Assembly: GCA_032629725.1 (NCBI GenBank)
Contig: JAFEVB010000008.1
Span: 496,001-560,000 of the forward strand
Reading direction: 5' to 3'
DNA from: Gremmenia infestans
Taxonomy: Eukaryota > Ascomycota > Leotiomycetes > Helotiales > Hamatocanthoscyphaceae
Length of the DNA stretch: 64,000 nt
How positions within the stretch are numbered: the stretch's first letter is position 1; each line of letters begins with the position of its first letter. Shown one piece after another: positions 59,890 through 64,000 of this stretch. The translations under genes and the position numbers were made by a program. Below the pieces are notes generated by a model that had not been told where the DNA came from, ran no database searches, and saw nothing but the letters and a program-made list of their open reading frames with translations.

Positions 59890-61368
59890 CACGAACTCTG
59901 TGCCATTATTGCCAAATCTGTCGACAGTCTAGCAATGATATTGCACTCTTTACGAAGATTGCGGAGGGCAGCTCGAATCTCATATTTGAAGTTACCTTCC
60001 GAAACGGCCAGATCGTCATAGCACGTCTCCCACATCTATCCATCATTCCTCAGGAAAAAAAGCGTTGCTAGTGAAGTCGCAACAATGGAGTTCCTTCGAC
60101 TTCACGGAGTGCCCGTCTCAATGGTCTTCGAATGGAGCTCATCCTCCCCATGGAGAAGGTCTCGGGGAAAGAGTTGAGCTCAACATGATACATGACGCTA
60201 AAGAAGAGGCTGCATCTCATGAAAATGGTCGTTAGGATAGAGCAACCGCTTTTCGGCATTTAGATTCCAGCCAACGGCAGCATTTTCTACAAAGACTCCT
60301 TAGAACCTGGCACCAGGAGCGTAGATCTTCCACAGACCATCGCCAATAGCGCCAAATTTTGTATTGGCCCATCCACCGAATATTCATGGTGGCTTCAGAA
60401 AAGACACGAGCTTTCCGTCCATGTTGGTCCTTGTAAGTACTGTTCTAGGTACACATATTCAGACTGACGTGACGTACTGCAGGGGACAGTTCTGAAAGCA
60501 GTTGGAAAGAGAGAACTACGGTGGCTTCAAAAGTTTGGCCAACCAAGATATCCCCTCGGAAGTTTCTATCGAGAATTTTACGGACGTCAAAGAGTCGATC
60601 GGTAGGTGCAAATTGGCCACCTATCGAACTATCGAACTATCTCAAGCTTGCCCCATATCTTATTCCCAAAACCACAGGCTTGAATGTCCCTACCCTTTGT
60701 CACCCCGGTCTGTCTCCAAGCAACATAAATGTCTCGGAATCTGGTGATCTCATGGGAGTCATCGACTGGCAGTATGCAACCATCCTTCCAATCTTCCTGC
60801 GGGTCAAAATCCCAAGGCATTTTCAAAACTACGGGGACGAAGACTCAAGGAAGTTGGAACCTCAACACTCCCAGGCTGCCCCCAAGTTTCGACACCCTCT
60901 CTGACAGCGCAAAAGAAGAAGAGATGGAAATTTACCATCGAAGACAAGTGCATATCTTCTACGTTAATTGCCTTCACACCCCGGCTTAACAAACCTTACT
61001 ACGACGCAACAACCCAGGTCAACCTCCTGAAGACCAACTTGTACGATGCCGCCTGTAAACCTTGGGAAGGTGACAACACTTCTTTGCAAGCCGAGTTGAT
61101 AAATATCGTACAGTACGGGCCTAAAACTGTTCCAGGAGGTGACGAACCACCAGTCCAGTACTCAGCTGAAGAAGTAAAAGACTGTCTTGAGAGGTATGAG
61201 AAGCGAAGTGAAGCTGACGAGTAGATACAAAAAGTGTGCGATTTCATTGGTGTCAACATCGAGGATCATGGGTTCGAGGAGGCGAAACAGAAGGCTAAAT
61301 ATAGCCAAAAAGAAATGTTAGCAGAGATTGAGACGGAGGAAGAGAGAAAAGAGTTGTTGGAGCATTAG
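59890..61368 (+). pseudogene. APH-like phosphotransferase family gene, decayed
   Basis: Conserved blocks of the fungal aminoglycoside-phosphotransferase-like family appear in order but in changing frames. FTKIAEGSSNLIFEVTFRN lies near 59955 and VASEVATMEFLRLHGVPV near 60070. MEKVSGKELSS is followed by a stop near 60150. LRWLQKFGQPRYPL is near 60520, after a plausible intron (GTAAGT near 60433 to an AG at 60482). LCHPGLSPSNINVSESGDL is near 60690 and IDWQYATILPIFL near 60765. HFQNYGDEDS and CKPWEGDNTSLQAELI follow, and the usual tail ends EEERKELLEH before TAG at 61366. The kinase-like HxD...N metal site is damaged too (HPGLSPSN). At least three frameshifts and several stops (TAG for an expected CAG near 61222) rule out function. 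It is a single-copy type decay, not the dense transition pattern of the island. Confidence 0.85.
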
Positions 61369-62651
61369 CTTTTAAGGACCAAGAGGAGATTAATGAAGCA
61401 TAATACTACCTTACTCTAGGAATTCGGCACTCAATTGCAACCTTGAAGCCCCGGAAAACTGACGACACAATATCTGTGCGACTTTTGCTGGCAGCAAATG
61501 CGGCTTACTTATTCTGATCTCTTCTCCCTGCATCCGTCTATTAGCAGCAGTAAAGGACATCCTTCTCCGTTCCTGTCTTCAATCATTATTCTCATGTCCT
61601 TGCATTAAAAACGGCTTCTGCGCTTCATAGGAAGTCCTCAAAGCTGTCGTTCCTCCCATCTACCTATCAACATGTAGATTTCCCCGCAGTCCTTGTCAGA
61701 AACCCCTTCTTAAACTCGCTCGCTTTGTCTCACTCACTTACGCTTGGGGTCCCAGATTTGCTTGAAACAAGGCTAAATCAGCATTCATCAAATCTTCCGC
61801 CTTTGGCACACTTTCACCGCCGTTTTTGTTGGCCCCCTTTCCTTCTCTTCTCACGTTCCGGCTTTCAAATGTCCATAAACAGCTACAAGTCAACACCATT
61901 GTCCAATTTCTCACACTTACTCGCAATCAGCCACCCCCAATCAATTTCAGCTTGAATCTTATCATTTCGTACAACCAAATCATGTCGCGTACGTCGAAAT
62001 ACTTGGCGTTACAAAGGCAAGGCTCAAGCCATACTAGGTAAGTAAGCAGTATAGTGGGGTAAATTACAAAGCCGAGAGAGTTCTCCAACCCATCGAATAA
62101 AAGCATAAGGCTCTCTTAAGTCCTAAAAGTTTAATGTTATGAGGCGCCATGCAGGGGCGAAATCATTTGATAAGAAGTAAAATAAGGCTAAAACGACCCA
62201 GGGACCCATACAAAGCCCGATATTTTATGCCACTGTTTTTCGGACTTGAAAAGGTCTTGAGAGGTAATATTGTGGAATAGGCATGGATTTAAGATAAGAT
62301 TTTGTCAAGTCTATGAATATTGATTTGTTATCCTTGCTAAAATAATAAGAATAAGGTCAAAATTTCCGAGAACTGTGCAACTACTCTCGCTCAAGGTAAG
62401 GAAGAAATGTACATTAGGTGAGAATTTTAGTATTTCATTGTCATAGACAAGGAAACTGGAAGGTAGTGCATTAGGACTCGATGCAAGACAAATTAAGGAT
62501 AATGGTACGGATGTGAACCGACCTGTCCTACCCCGTATCCTTGTCCTTCCCCCCCCTTCCCCTCTCTGTACACCCGAAGCCGGTCCAGGCCTGAACACCT
62601 CCGCTTGACTCTGAACAGCAAATATGACAGTCAATCAAGAAGTGTTTCTGC
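61369..62651. other. 1.3-kb intergenic region, no gene seen
   Basis: It includes a short ATG frame at 61983-62039 followed by a GTAAGT-like site. This could be the first exon of something, but no continuation was found. A C-rich run lies at 62548-62561. Confidence 0.45.
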
Positions 62652-63116
62652 CTAGGCTGAATTAAGGGCCAGTCCACTTTTCACATAAATCCCCATACAC
62701 AACAGCGTACTCACGCCCCAAATAGCGCTTCTCGCAAAACTGTACGAATTCCTCGTGACCTTGACATACACCACGGTATACAAGACGCGCATTGCCAGAT
62801 ACGTCCCCACAAAGCCGTTGAGCGTCTGACTATCCAGCCTAGCCATGTTCCCAGCCAAGATGGCGCCCACGAAGATGGGGAAGTTCTCGAAGCCGTTCTT
62901 CATAGCCGCCTCGGCGCGCTCGTAGCGGCCGAATGCTTCGGCGGGCACGGATTGCTTCAGTTTGGCGTCCCAGACGGATGAGCGCGGGTTCGTGTTGTCC
63001 CAGTAGCCGTTGTTGGCTTTTGTCATGATGGCGATGGCGTAGTTGTGCGGGACGAGGCAGAGGATCCAGTAGGCTGGGACTGCGTAGAGCGAGAGGTTCG
63101 TGAGTGAAGATGCCAT
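62652..63116 (-). CDS. MAPEG family membrane protein
   Basis: A single exon of 154 residues, the usual size. Four hydrophobic helices are visible: LSLYAVPAYWILCLVPHNYA, ENFPIFVGAILAGNMA, LNGFVGTYLAMRVLYTVVYV and AIWGVSTLLCMGIYV. The loop RAEAAMKNGFENFP carries the conserved Arg/Glu-Asn pattern (hN..E..P) of MAPEG proteins. Animal relatives are glutathione S-transferases and leukotriene C4 synthase of the ER membrane. In fungi the substrate is mostly unknown. The start is the first ATG, beginning MASSLTNLSLY. Confidence 0.92.
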   Translation of the reverse strand: MASSLTNLSLYAVPAYWILCLVPHNYAIAIMTKANNGYWDNTNPRSSVWDAKLKQSVPAEAFGRYERAEAAMKNGFENFPIFVGAILAGNMARLDSQTLNGFVGTYLAMRVLYTVVYVKVTRNSYSFARSAIWGVSTLLCMGIYVKSGLALNSA

Positions 63117-64000
63117 TGTTGCGGGCGCCGCGTTTGGGTGTTGACGAGGTGATACAATCTGGATGGTGAAGGCTAATGAACAAGGATCTTAACTGCCTTC
63201 TTTGGACAAAAATGAGAGGCTGGACAGTTGTTTTTGGACAATGGGCTTGAATATCTCAGTCTCGTGGCCGAGGTGGGAATCCGTAGAATTAGGAGAATGT
63301 GGGCTCTTGGGGCGAATCAAGGTTCATATACGCAGAGACAATTCCAAGGATTATGATGTCAAATGAAAATAAAAAGGGAAGGAGCATCGAAGAAAAAATA
63401 AAGATGAATATTTTATACAGTAGACGAGAACTGCACCCGAAAGACGTGGACGTGCAGTGCAGTACAGGGATAATCTTGTCCGGGCATTCCGCACTGCCTA
63501 CTAGACTATAAGAAAGAGGTTCGTAACAATTACCCTATCACGCAGGATTTAGGAGATAGATGCGCGTACGTGATTGAAATAAGGCTGGGGCTACCTACCT
63601 AGTACCTTACCTAGGTAGATCTGCTTACTACGTAAGGTACGGAGGTAGAAACATGGTCGAATAAGCTTAAACCCGAAGATCATACCTCATCCGGAGTACA
63701 GCAGCAGCGATGGGACGTTACCAGAGTCCAGACTCCAGACCTCACCAAAGGCCCCCAATCATTTTCGCCACCTGCGCCCGCCTTATGAAACCTCAAAGAT
63801 AGATGGCGTGCATTCTGTCATGATGATATATCGATGGATAGACATAACGGTAAACGGATAATCGTGACTGCAAATCCCTGACCAAGGACACTGCTTATTC
63901 TCCTGAACACCTTCATACCCAGCAGCGAAAGCTAACGATAAGCAGTAGCTTTACGTCAAAACCAGCTGAGTCTGTGAGGTCTGCTTAATGCCGGGAGCAA
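63117..64000. other. Right end of window, no gene seen
   Basis: The promoter side of the MAPEG gene and a nested inverted repeat at 63595-63648. The open frame at 63299-63511 has no recognisable content. Confidence 0.5.
63595..63648. repeat. Nested short inverted repeats
   Basis: CTACCTAG (63595-63602) pairs with CTAGGTAG (63611-63618). TACCTTAC (63603-63610) pairs with GTAAGGTA (63632-63639). AGGTAG (63643-63648) repeats the outer motif. It may be the end of a miniature inverted-repeat element or a hairpin; only one end is evident. Confidence 0.5.

Overview
The window is nuclear DNA of a filamentous ascomycete. Its protein genes have short introns (about 37 to 120 bp) with GT-AG ends and CTAAC/CTAAT-like branch points. 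The gene set is typical of this group: PAN3, LSm7, a NIMA-type kinase, an ER UBX protein, fungal Zn2Cys6 regulators, a fungal CorA-like protein and a fungal APH-like phosphotransferase relic. The N-terminus of PAN3 recalls Leotiomycetes, but placement below Pezizomycotina is inference. No rRNA, tRNA or CRISPR array was recognised.

Layout. (1) 1-7435, ordinary DNA: the 3' end of a KKXX-tailed membrane protein gene, an Hsp70/HSPA12-like gene and a CorA-like gene. (2) About 8085-32535: a 24.4-kb AT-rich island with no open frame of 60 codons, which I read as one nest of transposons destroyed by RIP (repeat-induced point mutation). A Tc1/mariner element bounded by TA dinucleotides and inverted repeats is split in two. 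Inside lie a gag-only retroelement (R) and four copies (P, M, B, F) of one chromodomain-bearing Ty3/gypsy family in both orientations. Two copies (B, F) are complete with paired 494-bp LTRs. The other two (P, M) are partial, each keeping one full LTR of 433 bp. (3) 32536-37296: an SDR gene, a 2.4-kb gene-free stretch and a broken DJ-1/PfpI (Hsp31-like) gene. (4) 37405-54790, gene-rich: a Zn2Cys6 regulator, a NIMA kinase divergent from an ankyrin/BTB gene, a UBX (Ubx2/FAF2-like) gene divergent from PAN3, and LSm7 divergent from a second Zn2Cys6 protein gene. (5) 54791-64000, sparser: a dienelactone hydrolase, a small A/B-barrel protein, a decayed APH-like phosphotransferase pseudogene and a MAPEG protein.

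The genes do not form a pathway cluster. Several are housekeeping genes of RNA metabolism and protein quality control: PAN3 (deadenylation), LSm7 (mRNA decay and U6 snRNP), UBX (Cdc48/ERAD) and the Hsp70-like protein. I found no convincing new biological system. The most informative part is the transposon nest. Its target-site duplications, LTR length classes and mismatched flanks give an insertion order and suggest at least two deletions by recombination between copies. Exon coordinates come from splice signals and reading-frame continuity only.
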